Positions 1-9,035 of a stretch of 35,590 bases of DNA are shown here, piece after piece (position 1 is the first letter of the stretch; the number at the start of each line of letters is the position of its first letter). The stretch comes from Bacteroidota bacterium (GTDB lineage Bacteria > Bacteroidota > Bacteroidia > CAILMK01). A program made the translations under genes and the position numbers. The notes beneath the pieces were generated by a model. The model was not told the origin of the DNA. It did no database searches and saw only the letters and a list, made by a program, of their open reading frames with translations. The stretch lies in assembly GCA_013288555.1 (NCBI GenBank), contig JABDBQ010000027.1, positions 1 through 35,590 of the forward strand, given 5' to 3'.

Positions 1-34
1 TCAGTCTGTTATTCATTCATTCAAAATTAGCAAA

Positions 35-391
35 ATGGAACTGGGACCATTATCAATTATAATGCTCATTGTAGCAGGAGGCAGTTTTGGGGTAGCAGCC
101 ATGCTGATTTCTAAAATCCTGGCTCCATCATCAACCAATGCACAGAAAGCAGATCCTTACGAATGTGGCATTCCTTCTTCTGGTCCTGCCTGGGTGCAGT
201 TCAGGATTGGTTATTATATTTTCGCGCTTCTTTTTTTATTGTTTGATGTGGAAGTTGTTTTTCTTTTCCCTTGGGCTGTAGCTGCAAAAGATCTGGGAAT
301 GAGCGCTTTCGTTGACATTATCATATTTATGGCTATTATGTTTCTAGGGCTTTTATATGCGTGGAAAAAAGGAGTATTGAAATGGATGTAA
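35..391 (+). CDS. nuoA: NADH-quinone oxidoreductase subunit A
   Basis: Small membrane subunit of respiratory complex I, at the junction of the peripheral and membrane arms. The 118-residue product has the usual NuoA length and three hydrophobic segments (about residues 8-28, 60-83 and 90-110). It carries the family hallmark YECGIP near residue 42, which includes the loop cysteine, and the acidic [11 protein letters not shown] motif near residue 71. It starts at ATG 35, only 34 bases from the window edge, so whether it opens the operon cannot be seen. Its end overlaps nuoB by 10 bases, which suggests translational coupling. Confidence 0.96.
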   Translation: MELGPLSIIMLIVAGGSFGVAAMLISKILAPSSTNAQKADPYECGIPSSGPAWVQFRIGYYIFALLFLLFDVEVVFLFPWAVAAKDLGMSAFVDIIIFMAIMFLGLLYAWKKGVLKWM

Positions 392-897
392 CAGATCAAA
401 AACCGGAAGAAGAAACCGGTTATCCTCATAATAATTTTATCCTGACAAGTCTGGATAAGGTCATCAACTGGTCACGTTCCAATTCGCTATGGCCTCTTGT
501 TTTTGGAACCAGTTGTTGCGCCATAGAAATGATGTCAGCGGCTTCAGCCAAATATGACTGGTCAAGATTTGGATTTGAGGTAGCCAGATCTTCTCCAAGA
601 CAGGCGGATTTGATTATCATAGCCGGAACCATTACCAATAAAATGGCTCCGGTATTGAAACGTTTATACGACCAGATGCCTGATCCTAAATATGTTATTG
701 CAATGGGGTCTTGTGCCATTTCAGGCGGCCCTTTTTATTATAATACATATTCGGTAGTAAAAGGCGCAGATAATATTATCCCTGTTGATTTATATGTTGC
801 AGGTTGTCCTCCCCGTCCGGAAGCTTTATTGGATGCGATGATTACACTTCAGAAAAAGATCAAAACGAAAAAGAATTTCATGAGACATGCTAACTGA
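382..897 (+). CDS. nuoB: NADH-quinone oxidoreductase subunit B
   Basis: Peripheral-arm subunit that binds the terminal [4Fe-4S] cluster N2, which passes electrons to quinone. The cluster cysteines are visible: the adjacent pair in GTSCCAIEM, one in MGSCA and one in AGCPPRPE. I choose ATG 382 (171 residues) over an in-frame GTG at 361, because GGAG at 371-374 sits 7 bases upstream of the ATG and the GTG lies well inside nuoA. The gene overlaps nuoA and nuoC at its two ends, typical of a tightly coupled operon. Confidence 0.96.
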   Translation: MDVTDQKPEEETGYPHNNFILTSLDKVINWSRSNSLWPLVFGTSCCAIEMMSAASAKYDWSRFGFEVARSSPRQADLIIIAGTITNKMAPVLKRLYDQMPDPKYVIAMGSCAISGGPFYYNTYSVVKGADNIIPVDLYVAGCPPRPEALLDAMITLQKKIKTKKNFMRHAN

Positions 898-1345
898 AGA
901 ATTTAAATCAGCATTAACCCGGTCATTTCCATCAGTAACAATTGATGAAAAAGGACAATATCCGGTTTTGCGTATCGATTTCACGTATGGCCATGACCTG
1001 CTTGATTTTCTTAAAAAAGAAACAGTTCCGCATTTTCAAAAACTTGAATGTATTTCAGGAGTCGATTGGATCGATCACCTGGAAGTGGTTTATCACCTGG
1101 ATTCGCCTGATATCAATGAAACCATAGTTGTAAAAGTTATAATTACCAACAGGGAAAGCCCTGTTACCTATTCTGTTACAGATCTATGGAAAGGTGCCGA
1201 ACTTTTGGAATGTGAAGTATATGATTTTTTCGGAGTAAGGTTTTTAAACCATCCTTATCTCAGACGATTGTTCCTGACAGAAGATTGGGTTGGATTTCCC
1301 TTGCGAAAAGATTATGTGGATGAAATAAATATGATAAAGCTCTGA
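887..1345 (+). CDS. nuoC: NADH-quinone oxidoreductase subunit C
   Basis: The 30-kDa-type peripheral subunit of complex I, which packs against NuoD and NuoB and has no cofactor of its own. The 152-residue product shows the family pattern [12 protein letters not shown] followed by [13 protein letters not shown] and the PLRKDY tail. Its ATG lies inside the last codons of nuoB (11-base overlap), and nuoD begins one base after its stop. NuoC and NuoD are separate polypeptides here, unlike the NuoCD fusion of enterobacteria. Confidence 0.95.
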   Translation: MLTEEFKSALTRSFPSVTIDEKGQYPVLRIDFTYGHDLLDFLKKETVPHFQKLECISGVDWIDHLEVVYHLDSPDINETIVVKVIITNRESPVTYSVTDLWKGAELLECEVYDFFGVRFLNHPYLRRLFLTEDWVGFPLRKDYVDEINMIKL

Positions 1346-1346
1346 A

Positions 1347-2465
1347 ATGCCTGAATTAGAAACCATAACGGAAACAGGCGAATACATTTTAAATGTAGGG
1401 CCACAGCATCCCGCTACTCACGGGGTTATGCATCTGCGCATTAAGCTGGATGGGGAAATTATTGAATCAATTGAGCCAGTGCTGGGATATATTCATCGTT
1501 CCATAGAAAAGATGAGTGAATCTTTAACCTATCGGCAGCTTATTCAGATGACAAGCAGAATGGATTATCTTTCTGCACACATCAATAATACAGGTGTTGC
1601 CCTGACAATTGAAAGAGCCCTTCAGGTGGAAGTTCCGCAGCGCGCACTTGTGGTCAGAACCATTCTGGCTGAGCTTACACGACTGGCATCGCATCAGTTG
1701 TGGTGGGCCGCAACAGGACTTGACCTTGGTGCAGTTACCCCCTTTTTCCTTGGGTTCAGAGACAGGGAAGTGATTACAACCATATTCGAAGAAGTCTGCG
1801 GGTCAAGACTTACCATGAATTATATTGTCCCGGGCGGGTTGATGGAAGATATCCCTAATGGATTTGCAGAAAGGGTGAATAAATTTCTCATTGATTTCGA
1901 ACATCACCTGCCTGAATATGACCAGTTGCTTTCTGATAATGAAATATTTCTTGCACGGAATGTCGGAATTGGCATATTGTCAAAAGAAGAGGCACTATCG
2001 TTCGGCTGTAGCGGACCAATGGCAAGAGCTTCCGGTTTGAGTTGTGACGTAAGGAAATGGCATCCTTATGATCTCTACAGTTCTTTAGAATTCAATGAAG
2101 TTCTTTTAACCCAGGGTGATTGTTATGCACGATACAAAGTGAGGATTAGGGAAATGTACCAGTCGATCCGTATTATAAAACAACTTATTAACCAGATCCC
2201 TGAGGGAGAATACCAGGCAAAGGTTAAAAAAATAATTAAACTTCCGGAAGGGGAATATTACGAAAGAGTCGAAACTGCAAGGGGTGAATTTGGAGTATAT
2301 ATTATAAGCGACGGCAAGTCGTCAAATCCTTACAGGATAAAATACAGGTCTCCGGGTTTTTCGAATCTTGCTTCATTGTCAGCTTTGGCAACTGGAGGTA
2401 ATATAGGTGACCTTGTGGCTATTATGGCTTCGATTGATTTAGTAATCCCTGATATAGACAGATGA
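1347..2465 (+). CDS. nuoD: NADH-quinone oxidoreductase subunit D
   Basis: The 49-kDa-type subunit of complex I, related to the large subunit of NiFe hydrogenases, which forms the quinone pocket with NuoB. The 372-residue product begins with the diagnostic GPQHPATHGVM near residue 18, continues with GYIHRSIEK and ends in the conserved LVIPDIDR. Length is normal for a stand-alone NuoD. The next gene is nuoH, so nuoE, nuoF and nuoG (the NADH dehydrogenase module) are absent from their usual place. Confidence 0.96.
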   Translation: MPELETITETGEYILNVGPQHPATHGVMHLRIKLDGEIIESIEPVLGYIHRSIEKMSESLTYRQLIQMTSRMDYLSAHINNTGVALTIERALQVEVPQRALVVRTILAELTRLASHQLWWAATGLDLGAVTPFFLGFRDREVITTIFEEVCGSRLTMNYIVPGGLMEDIPNGFAERVNKFLIDFEHHLPEYDQLLSDNEIFLARNVGIGILSKEEALSFGCSGPMARASGLSCDVRKWHPYDLYSSLEFNEVLLTQGDCYARYKVRIREMYQSIRIIKQLINQIPEGEYQAKVKKIIKLPEGEYYERVETARGEFGVYIISDGKSSNPYRIKYRSPGFSNLASLSALATGGNIGDLVAIMASIDLVIPDIDR

Positions 2466-2503
2466 ACTTTAAAAATTTGAAGATTAAAAAATAAAAAGTC
2501 AGC

Positions 2504-3544
2504 ATGAGCCTTTCAATATCATTGATCACATATTTTCCAATCATTATCAGGTTGATTTTGAGTGTGATAGGGGTGATATGTTTTTTTGCAATCCTGGGTT
2601 TGTTCCTCGTTTATGCTGAACGTAAGGTGGCTGCCGGGATGCAGCTCAGGCTGGGACCAAATAGGGTAGGGGTATTCGGTATAGCTCAAACGGTTGCTGA
2701 TACCATTAAACTTATTACCAAAGAAAGTTTTACCCCTGGAATGGCAGATAAATTTTTGTTTTTTCTGGCACCATTTATTGTTATTATTAGTGCAACACTG
2801 GCATTAGCACCGATACCAATGGCTAAAGGATACCAGTTCTGGAATATAGATGTTGGTGTCATTTATGTTCCTGCCATGGCCTCTTTGTCAATTATCGGAA
2901 TTTTGATGGCGGGGTGGGCAAGTAATAACAAATATTCATTGATCGGTGCCATGCGCAGCGGTGCACAAATCGTGAGTTATGAATTATCCGTGGGACTTTC
3001 ATTATTGAGTATTGTAATTCTTACAGGCTCATTAAATTTCAATGAAATTGTAATGAGTCAGGACAATGGATGGTGGATCTTTAAAGGCCATATTCCAGTG
3101 CTTATATCTTTTATCATTTTTATTATCGCCAGCACCGCGGAAATAAACCGTACACCGTTTGATTTGCCTGAGGCAGAATCAGAACTTACAGCGGGTTTTC
3201 ATACGGAATATTCAGGAATTCAGTTTGCCATGTTTTTCCTGTCTGAATATGTGAATATGTTTATTGTTTCTGCCGTTGCAGCGACATTGTTTTTCGGTGG
3301 ATGGATGCCATTTCATATAGGCCACTGGGCAGCATTCAACGATATCATGAATTATATTCCTGGGCCGATCTGGTTTTTTGGTAAATCGTTATTTGTCATA
3401 TTCCTCATTATGTGGTTTCGCTGGACATTCCCACGCCTACGAATTGATCAGTTACTGAACCTGGAATGGAAATACATGATGCCGATAAGTCTTGTGAATC
3501 TTCTTTTTGTAACCTTAATTACGATCATGGGATGGCATTTTTAA
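2504..3544 (+). CDS. nuoH: NADH-quinone oxidoreductase subunit H
   Basis: Membrane subunit at the hinge of complex I, lining the quinone channel and the first proton path. The 346-residue product has about eight membrane segments and the two conserved loops: AERKVAAGMQLRLGPNRVG near residue 38 and NRTPFDLPEAESELTAGFHTEYSG near residues 215-238, whose acidic residues are the family signature. The start is ATG 2504, 38 bases after nuoD. A 100-base gap with degenerate short repeats follows, unusually long for this operon. Confidence 0.95.
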   Translation: MSLSISLITYFPIIIRLILSVIGVICFFAILGLFLVYAERKVAAGMQLRLGPNRVGVFGIAQTVADTIKLITKESFTPGMADKFLFFLAPFIVIISATLALAPIPMAKGYQFWNIDVGVIYVPAMASLSIIGILMAGWASNNKYSLIGAMRSGAQIVSYELSVGLSLLSIVILTGSLNFNEIVMSQDNGWWIFKGHIPVLISFIIFIIASTAEINRTPFDLPEAESELTAGFHTEYSGIQFAMFFLSEYVNMFIVSAVAATLFFGGWMPFHIGHWAAFNDIMNYIPGPIWFFGKSLFVIFLIMWFRWTFPRLRIDQLLNLEWKYMMPISLVNLLFVTLITIMGWHF

Positions 3545-3644
3545 AACATCAGGAGTCAGGAGTTAGGGATCAGGAATTAGGAGAAACTATTTCGATGATC
3601 TTGTATTTACCAACTTGCCAACTCACTAACTTATCAACTTGCAA
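3545..3644 (+). repeat. degenerate TCAGGA-type tandem repeat between nuoH and nuoI
   Basis: The first part (about 3547-3586) is made of imperfect 7-base units such as CAGGAGT, CAGGAGT, TAGGGAT, CAGGAAT. A second part (about 3610-3644) repeats CAACTTGC / CAACT / CTAACTT units. The first part is the reverse complement of the TTCCTGA repeats at 17306-17365 and 18311-18360. It lies inside the nuo operon with no recognisable gene or terminator. Confidence 0.6.
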
Positions 3645-4112
3645 ATGAGCTATCTAAAAGACATATATCGTTCCATGAGTTCCATGCTATCAGGGATGCA
3701 GCTTACGGGTCATTATTTTATGAATTTCCGGAAAGCTGAAACCGAACAATACCCTGATAACCGCTTAACCCTTAAAATGTCGCCGAGGTTTAAAGGAGAA
3801 TTAACGTTATTGCATAATGTACAAAATATGCACAAATGTACGGGTTGTTCGGCCTGCCAGCTCGCGTGTCCGAATGGTAGTATTACAATCCTTGAAAAAA
3901 GAGAACTTACCGAAGATGGTAAAAATAAGAAACGATTGCAAACATTTGTTTGGCAGCATAGTATGTGTACATTTTGCAGCCTGTGTGTTGACTCCTGTCC
4001 AACCGGAGCTTTAAAAATGGAACAACGATTTGAGTTTACAGTAGCGGATAGAAAGACCTTAACAAAAACATTAAATAAAGAGGGCTCGCAGCTCGCACCC
4101 GATTTAAGATAA
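3645..4112 (+). CDS. nuoI: NADH-quinone oxidoreductase subunit I
   Basis: Ferredoxin-like peripheral subunit carrying clusters N6a and N6b, which relay electrons towards NuoB. Two classic motifs are present: CTGCSACQLACP (about residue 66) and CTFCSLCVDSCP (about residue 107), so both [4Fe-4S] sites are complete. ATG 3645 (155 residues) is preferred to a TTG six bases upstream. In a complex without NuoEFG this subunit is a plausible entry point for electrons from ferredoxin; that is inference from what is proposed for eleven-subunit enzymes. Confidence 0.94.
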   Translation: MSYLKDIYRSMSSMLSGMQLTGHYFMNFRKAETEQYPDNRLTLKMSPRFKGELTLLHNVQNMHKCTGCSACQLACPNGSITILEKRELTEDGKNKKRLQTFVWQHSMCTFCSLCVDSCPTGALKMEQRFEFTVADRKTLTKTLNKEGSQLAPDLR

Positions 4113-4115
4113 ATC

Positions 4116-4748
4116 ATGCACCAGATTATATTCTATACAATTTCGGCTATGTTGCTCATATCAGGAATACTTACAGTTACCACACTTAAGTTTTTCAGGG
4201 CGGCAGTTTACCTTCTTGCCACACTGGTACTTACAGCAGGTATTTATTTTATGATGGCCTTCAATTTCATTGCCATTGTGCAGATTGTTATTTATGTGGG
4301 GGGTATTGTGGTTTTGATCTTATTTTCGATTCTTCTTACAAGTACACCTGGGGCAAAAGTGGATAAACCCAAATGGAAGAACCTGTTGAGTGGATTATTG
4401 GTTTCTTTGGCTGGGTTATTTATCACTTCTTATGTATTTACAGGATACGTTTTTAAGACAATAAAAACCGGCCCTGAAAATATGCAGGTAAAAAGCATTG
4501 GCATGCAACTTTTAAACATTAAAAGTAGTGGATATCTGCTTCCTTTTGAACTGATTACATTATTATTGCTTGTTGCCATGATCAGCAGTATAACTATCGC
4601 CGTTGGCGAGCACAAAAAACCTGAACTGATAAAAACAGCACCCTTGTCTGATACTATTGATAAAATCCTCGAGGAAATAAATTCTGAGAATAACCTTGAT
4701 AAACCTGCTTCAGAAGAAATAGATGATAAAACAGCTTTAAAAAAATAA
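4116..4748 (+). CDS. nuoJ: NADH-quinone oxidoreductase subunit J
   Basis: Membrane subunit of complex I. The 210-residue product has about five hydrophobic helices, with the conserved third-helix region FNFIAIVQIVIYVGGIVVLILF (about residues 50-71), whose pi-bulge is known from structures of the family. A charged, lysine- and glutamate-rich tail of about 40 residues follows the last helix. It starts 3 bases after the nuoI stop, and nuoK starts 2 bases after its own stop. Confidence 0.93.
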   Translation: MHQIIFYTISAMLLISGILTVTTLKFFRAAVYLLATLVLTAGIYFMMAFNFIAIVQIVIYVGGIVVLILFSILLTSTPGAKVDKPKWKNLLSGLLVSLAGLFITSYVFTGYVFKTIKTGPENMQVKSIGMQLLNIKSSGYLLPFELITLLLLVAMISSITIAVGEHKKPELIKTAPLSDTIDKILEEINSENNLDKPASEEIDDKTALKK

Positions 4749-4750
4749 AT

Positions 4751-5065
4751 ATGTTTGGAGTACCGATATCTCATGTTCTGATTGTCAGCACCGCCTTGTT
4801 TTTCATCGGGGCATATGGATTTTTAACCCGGACTCATCTTATTATGGTGCTTATGTCAATGGAATTAATGCTTAACAGTACTTGCCTGAATTTTATCATC
4901 TTCAATAAATATCTTTTCCCCGGTACACAGGACGGACTCCTGTTTACATTGTTTATTATCACTATAGCCGCTGCTGAAGCCGCTATTGCCATTGCTATTA
5001 TACTTAACCTTTATCGCAATTTCCAATCCGTAAGTCCTGAAGAGACTACTACTTTAAAATATTAA
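4751..5065 (+). CDS. nuoK: NADH-quinone oxidoreductase subunit K
   Basis: Small membrane subunit related to MrpC, part of the central hydrophilic axis of the membrane arm. The 104-residue product has three helices and the conserved acidic residues: the glutamate in LMSMELMLNS (about residue 36) and the one in ITIAAAEAAIAIAI (about residue 74). Length is typical. Confidence 0.95.
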   Translation: MFGVPISHVLIVSTALFFIGAYGFLTRTHLIMVLMSMELMLNSTCLNFIIFNKYLFPGTQDGLLFTLFIITIAAAEAAIAIAIILNLYRNFQSVSPEETTTLKY

Positions 5066-5077
5066 TCAGAAAACAAT

Positions 5078-7000
5078 ATGAATGCCGCTTACATTGCCCT
5101 GATCCCTGCGCTTCCGTTAGTTGGTTTTATATTTATCGGGCTTTTTGGTAAGTATTTCCCTGCAAAAATTTCGGGTAGGCTGGGCACTCTGTTTCTGGCT
5201 GTATCTACCTGTCTTGCAGGCTGGGAAGCTTACCAATATTTTTTTGTTAGTGGTGCTGTTGGAGGAACTTATCAGACTACTTATCCGATCAGGTTTTCAT
5301 GGCTTGAATTCAGTCCGAAACTCATTGTGGAAATAGGTACTATAATTGACCCGATTTCTGTGATGATGTTATTGGTAGTTACGCTAATCTCTCTGATGGT
5401 ACACATATACAGTGCAGCCTATATGAGAGGTGAAAAGCGATATTCAACTTATTATGCATTTCTCGGATTATTCACATTTTCAATGTTATTCCTGGTTTTG
5501 TCAATTAACATTATTCAGCTTTATATGGGTTGGGAACTGGTTGGTGTTTCATCCTTCCTGCTTATCGGTTTTTATTATGATAAACCCAGTGCAGTTGCCG
5601 CCGCAAAAAAAGCATTTATTATTACTCGTTTTGCCGATATGTTTTTCCTGATTGGCATACTGATCGTATCCTATATTGGAAAAAGTTTGGATATTCCGAC
5701 CCTTATTTCTAACCTGTCTCATGCAAGCTCATTCACAATTACATCTCCTTTAGCTACAGGGTTTATGGGGTTCTCCTTATTGTCATGGGGTCTTTTGATG
5801 ATATTTATTGGTGGTGCCGGCAAATCAGCCATGTTCCCACTGCATGTCTGGCTTCCTGATGCGATGGAAGGACCTACACCCGTTTCTGCATTGATTCACG
5901 CTGCAACGATGGTGGTTGCAGGGGTCTACCTGGTCGCCAGGTTCTATCCTATATATGTTTTTTCAGCACCGGATGTTTTAAAGATCATTGCCATAACCGG
6001 GGCCTTCACAGCAATTTTCGCTGCCATAATTGCATGCGTTCAATACGACATAAAGCGCGTATTAGCCTATTCAACCATATCTCAAATTGGCTATATGATA
6101 TTTGCACTTGGTCTTGCAGGCTGGGGTGTAAATAAATATGGATTTACGGCTGCGATGTTTCATTTGTTTACACATGCTATTTTCAAGGCATTGCTATTCC
6201 TGTCAGCAGGTTCTGTAATTCATTTTATCCATAGCAATGATATGAGGGATATGGGATCGCTGAGGAAAAAGATGCCACTCACACACATTGTATTTCTTAT
6301 TGCCTGCCTGGCTATTTCAGGAATACCGCCTTTCGCTGGATTTTACAGCAAGGAAATGATTTTAGGTGTAGCCTATCAAACCAACAAGATAATATTTATC
6401 ATAGGAATTATTACCGCCGGATTAACGGCATTTTATATGTTCAGGCTGTATTTTAGTATTTTCTGGAGAGATAAAAAGGTACAGATCATTCGGGGGAATG
6501 CGCATGGATCTGCCTCAATGACCATCCCTTTAATGCTTTTAGCTTTTGGTGCCATTGGTGCCGGGTTTATTCCCTTCCAGAAACTAGTTACATTTAACGG
6601 ACAACCAATTGCTATGGAAAGCAACAATATTGTGACGGTCTTAGCAATTGTAATTGCAGTGGTTTCTATTTTTATTTCTGCATTTATATACCTGAATGAC
6701 AATACCATACCCACAAAAGCTGTGAAGCGTTTGGGAGGAGTTTACCGGTTGATTTACAGCAAGTTTTACATAGATGAGATTTATCTTTTCATCACAAAGA
6801 AAATCATTTTTAACCTCGTTGCCAGGCCTGTAGCATGGATTGACAAATATATTGTTGATAGCAGCATAAACCTCATTGGAGCAGTAACAACTGAAATCTC
6901 GATAAGCATAAAGACATTGCAATCGGGTAGGATACAGGGATATATGTCATGGTTTTTAGGCGCGTTGCTCGTTTTGGTTTTGATTTTTATGATGTCATAG
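5078..7000 (+). CDS. nuoL: NADH-quinone oxidoreductase subunit L
   Basis: Distal antiporter-like subunit of complex I, with the long lateral helix. The 640-residue product is strongly hydrophobic throughout. It shows YMGWELVGVSSFLLIGF with the key glutamate (about residue 152), GAGKSAMFPLHVWLPDAMEGPTPVSALIHAATMV (about residues 246-279) with the conserved lysine and histidines, and a separate C-terminal hydrophobic anchor after an amphipathic stretch. Start ATG 5078 lies 12 bases after nuoK. Confidence 0.95.
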   Translation: MNAAYIALIPALPLVGFIFIGLFGKYFPAKISGRLGTLFLAVSTCLAGWEAYQYFFVSGAVGGTYQTTYPIRFSWLEFSPKLIVEIGTIIDPISVMMLLVVTLISLMVHIYSAAYMRGEKRYSTYYAFLGLFTFSMLFLVLSINIIQLYMGWELVGVSSFLLIGFYYDKPSAVAAAKKAFIITRFADMFFLIGILIVSYIGKSLDIPTLISNLSHASSFTITSPLATGFMGFSLLSWGLLMIFIGGAGKSAMFPLHVWLPDAMEGPTPVSALIHAATMVVAGVYLVARFYPIYVFSAPDVLKIIAITGAFTAIFAAIIACVQYDIKRVLAYSTISQIGYMIFALGLAGWGVNKYGFTAAMFHLFTHAIFKALLFLSAGSVIHFIHSNDMRDMGSLRKKMPLTHIVFLIACLAISGIPPFAGFYSKEMILGVAYQTNKIIFIIGIITAGLTAFYMFRLYFSIFWRDKKVQIIRGNAHGSASMTIPLMLLAFGAIGAGFIPFQKLVTFNGQPIAMESNNIVTVLAIVIAVVSIFISAFIYLNDNTIPTKAVKRLGGVYRLIYSKFYIDEIYLFITKKIIFNLVARPVAWIDKYIVDSSINLIGAVTTEISISIKTLQSGRIQGYMSWFLGALLVLVLIFMMS

Positions 7001-7022
7001 GATTTGATAAACGATAGGAATT

Positions 7023-7505
7023 ATGGTAAACAAACTCATTACAGATCTATTGGAAAGCGCAGAAAACAAGTTGTTTTTTGCAGAAAAAGAACTTTCCCGT
7101 CCTTTTGAGGATAGTGTTACGTTTGCCGTTTGTCACTGGTCCAACCATGCCATTCGTGAATACCTGATTTCTGTTATTGTCTATAATTATTCTTTAGAAT
7201 ATCCTCAGGATGAAGAGATAAGGAATATCATAAAAAAAATTGAGATCCAGAATATTGAATTCCTGATCAAACATGCTTCAAGACTGGATCAAAGATTCTC
7301 TGACCTGGAAATATCTCACGTAGCATGCAGTGGACTTGACAAAAATTTCCAGTCAGATATGTATTGTCTTGAAGTTGCATCTGTAAATAAATGTGCCGAT
7401 ACCGCAAAGGAATTGGCAAACCTGGTGAACGAGTATATATTTAATACCCAAAATCATAAAGACAACCATGATCTGAAAATGGTCCTGGATGTTTACCATA
7501 ACTAA
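7023..7505 (+). CDS. unrecognised helical protein encoded between nuoL and nuoM
   Basis: I do not recognise this 160-residue protein. It has no signal peptide or membrane segment and is predicted by eye to be mostly helical, with an early amphipathic stretch (LLESAENKLFFAEKEL) and the pattern CHWSNHAIREYLISVIV near residues 37-53. That pattern faintly recalls HEPN-type helical domains, but no RxxxxH catalytic motif is clear. Five cysteines are scattered (HVACSG, DMYCLE, NKCAD among them). It sits 22 bases after nuoL and 8 bases before nuoM in the same direction, so it is surely co-transcribed with complex I. A role in assembly or regulation of the complex is possible but is only inferred from position. 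Confidence 0.8.
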   Translation: MVNKLITDLLESAENKLFFAEKELSRPFEDSVTFAVCHWSNHAIREYLISVIVYNYSLEYPQDEEIRNIIKKIEIQNIEFLIKHASRLDQRFSDLEISHVACSGLDKNFQSDMYCLEVASVNKCADTAKELANLVNEYIFNTQNHKDNHDLKMVLDVYHN

Positions 7506-7513
7506 TAAATAAA

Positions 7514-9025
7514 ATGCTTCAACTGTTTCTTATAATTCCGGCCATCACAATTATTCTGATGATGCTGATGTCTAAACAGCAAGGAGTAAGATTGATTTCC
7601 GCAATAGGCATGGGGGCTCAGCTTATTCTTTCTCTAATTTTGGTATTCAATTATATATCAGCATCAAAGCTCAATGGATTTACAAGTTTGATGTACGAAA
7701 CATCTTATTCATGGTTCCCGGCATTTAATATTAATTTTCATACGGGTGTCGATGGAATATCACTGGCCATGATCCTTTTGACGGCATTGATCAGTTTCAC
7801 AGGGGTTCTGGCTTCATGGAATATAACCGAGAAGCCTAAAGAATTTTTTTTCAACCTGATTCTTCTTAGTACCGGTGCTTTTGGGTTTTTTATTTCCCGT
7901 GATCTTTTTACAATGTTTTTCTTCCTCGAAATAGCCATCATTCCGAAATTTCTTCTCATTAGCATTTGGGGGAGTGGGCGTAATGAATACAGTGCCAACA
8001 AGCTGGTGTTAATGCTAATGGGTGGTTCTGCACTGATATTGACAAGTATTCTTGGAATATATTATTCAGGTATTCACAGTTTTGATATCGCAAAAATTGC
8101 AGCTGCGGGAATTCCCGTTTCAACGCAATTAGTCATTTTCCCAATTATGTTTACCGGCTTTGGCATTTTTACAGCCATGTTTCCATTTCATACCTGGGTA
8201 CCCGATGGTCACTCTTCAGCGCCAACGGCTGCTTCCATGTTCCTGTCAGGCATATCCATGAAAATGGGTGGCTATGGCTGCCTGAGAGTTGCAGTATTCC
8301 TGATGCCCAAAGCAACTGAACAGGAAGGATGGTTTTTCCTGATACTTGCCGTAATAGGGGTAGTTTATGCGGCATTTACAACATTAAGGCAAACAGATCT
8401 TAAATACATCAATGCATATTCTTCAATAAGTCATTGTTCCCTAGTCCTGATTGGAATACTGGTCATGTCAAATACCTCAATAACAGGAGCTGTTCTGCAA
8501 ATGTTCAGCCATGGATTAATGACAGCATTATTCTTCGCAATTATTGGAATGATCTACCAACGCACTCATACCAGGGATATAAGTAAAATGAGCGGGCTGC
8601 TCAAGACTTTGCCTTTCCTGGGAACGGGATTTATTTTGGCAGGTCTCTGTTCCCTGGGCTTGCCGGGGTTAAGTGGTTTTGTTGCCGAAATGACCATATT
8701 TTTCGGGTCATATAATGCAAGTGCTTTTGTGAATGTGATTATCATATTGTCGGTAAGTTCCATTGTAATCACGGCTGTATATATCCTCAGGATGACCGGG
8801 CAGGTTATGTGGGGTCCAATTAAACAAGAAGAATTCAATGAACTGCATGATGGGAAATGGAACGAAAAACTATTGATTACTATACTATGCGGTGTTATTA
8901 TTCTTGTTGGAACAATGCCCTTCTGGTTGAATGGCATGATCCACAATGGAATAGATCCGCTGGTAGATGCAATGAAACAGGCGCTTCCAGCAAAACTTTC
9001 TCAAAATTTATTGATTGTACATTAA
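7514..9025 (+). CDS. nuoM: NADH-quinone oxidoreductase subunit M
   Basis: Antiporter-like proton-pumping subunit of complex I. The 503-residue product has about fourteen hydrophobic segments. It shows the glutamate-bearing helix FTMFFFLEIAIIPKF (about residue 138), MFPFHTWVPDGHSSAPTAASMFLSGISMKMGGYG (about residues 222-255) and SHGLMTALFF (about residue 338), all family hallmarks. It starts 8 bases after the unknown inserted gene. Confidence 0.95.
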   Translation: MLQLFLIIPAITIILMMLMSKQQGVRLISAIGMGAQLILSLILVFNYISASKLNGFTSLMYETSYSWFPAFNINFHTGVDGISLAMILLTALISFTGVLASWNITEKPKEFFFNLILLSTGAFGFFISRDLFTMFFFLEIAIIPKFLLISIWGSGRNEYSANKLVLMLMGGSALILTSILGIYYSGIHSFDIAKIAAAGIPVSTQLVIFPIMFTGFGIFTAMFPFHTWVPDGHSSAPTAASMFLSGISMKMGGYGCLRVAVFLMPKATEQEGWFFLILAVIGVVYAAFTTLRQTDLKYINAYSSISHCSLVLIGILVMSNTSITGAVLQMFSHGLMTALFFAIIGMIYQRTHTRDISKMSGLLKTLPFLGTGFILAGLCSLGLPGLSGFVAEMTIFFGSYNASAFVNVIIILSVSSIVITAVYILRMTGQVMWGPIKQEEFNELHDGKWNEKLLITILCGVIILVGTMPFWLNGMIHNGIDPLVDAMKQALPAKLSQNLLIVH

Positions 9026-9035
9026 TTTGAATACC

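Noticed and set aside
361-381. Upstream GTG start for nuoB
   Set aside because: GGAG at 371-374 is correctly spaced for ATG 382, and the GTG would put the extra residues deep inside nuoA.
9015-9035. TTG start of nuoN inside nuoM
   Set aside because: ATG 9036 follows the nuoM stop and gives a normal NuoN N-terminus.
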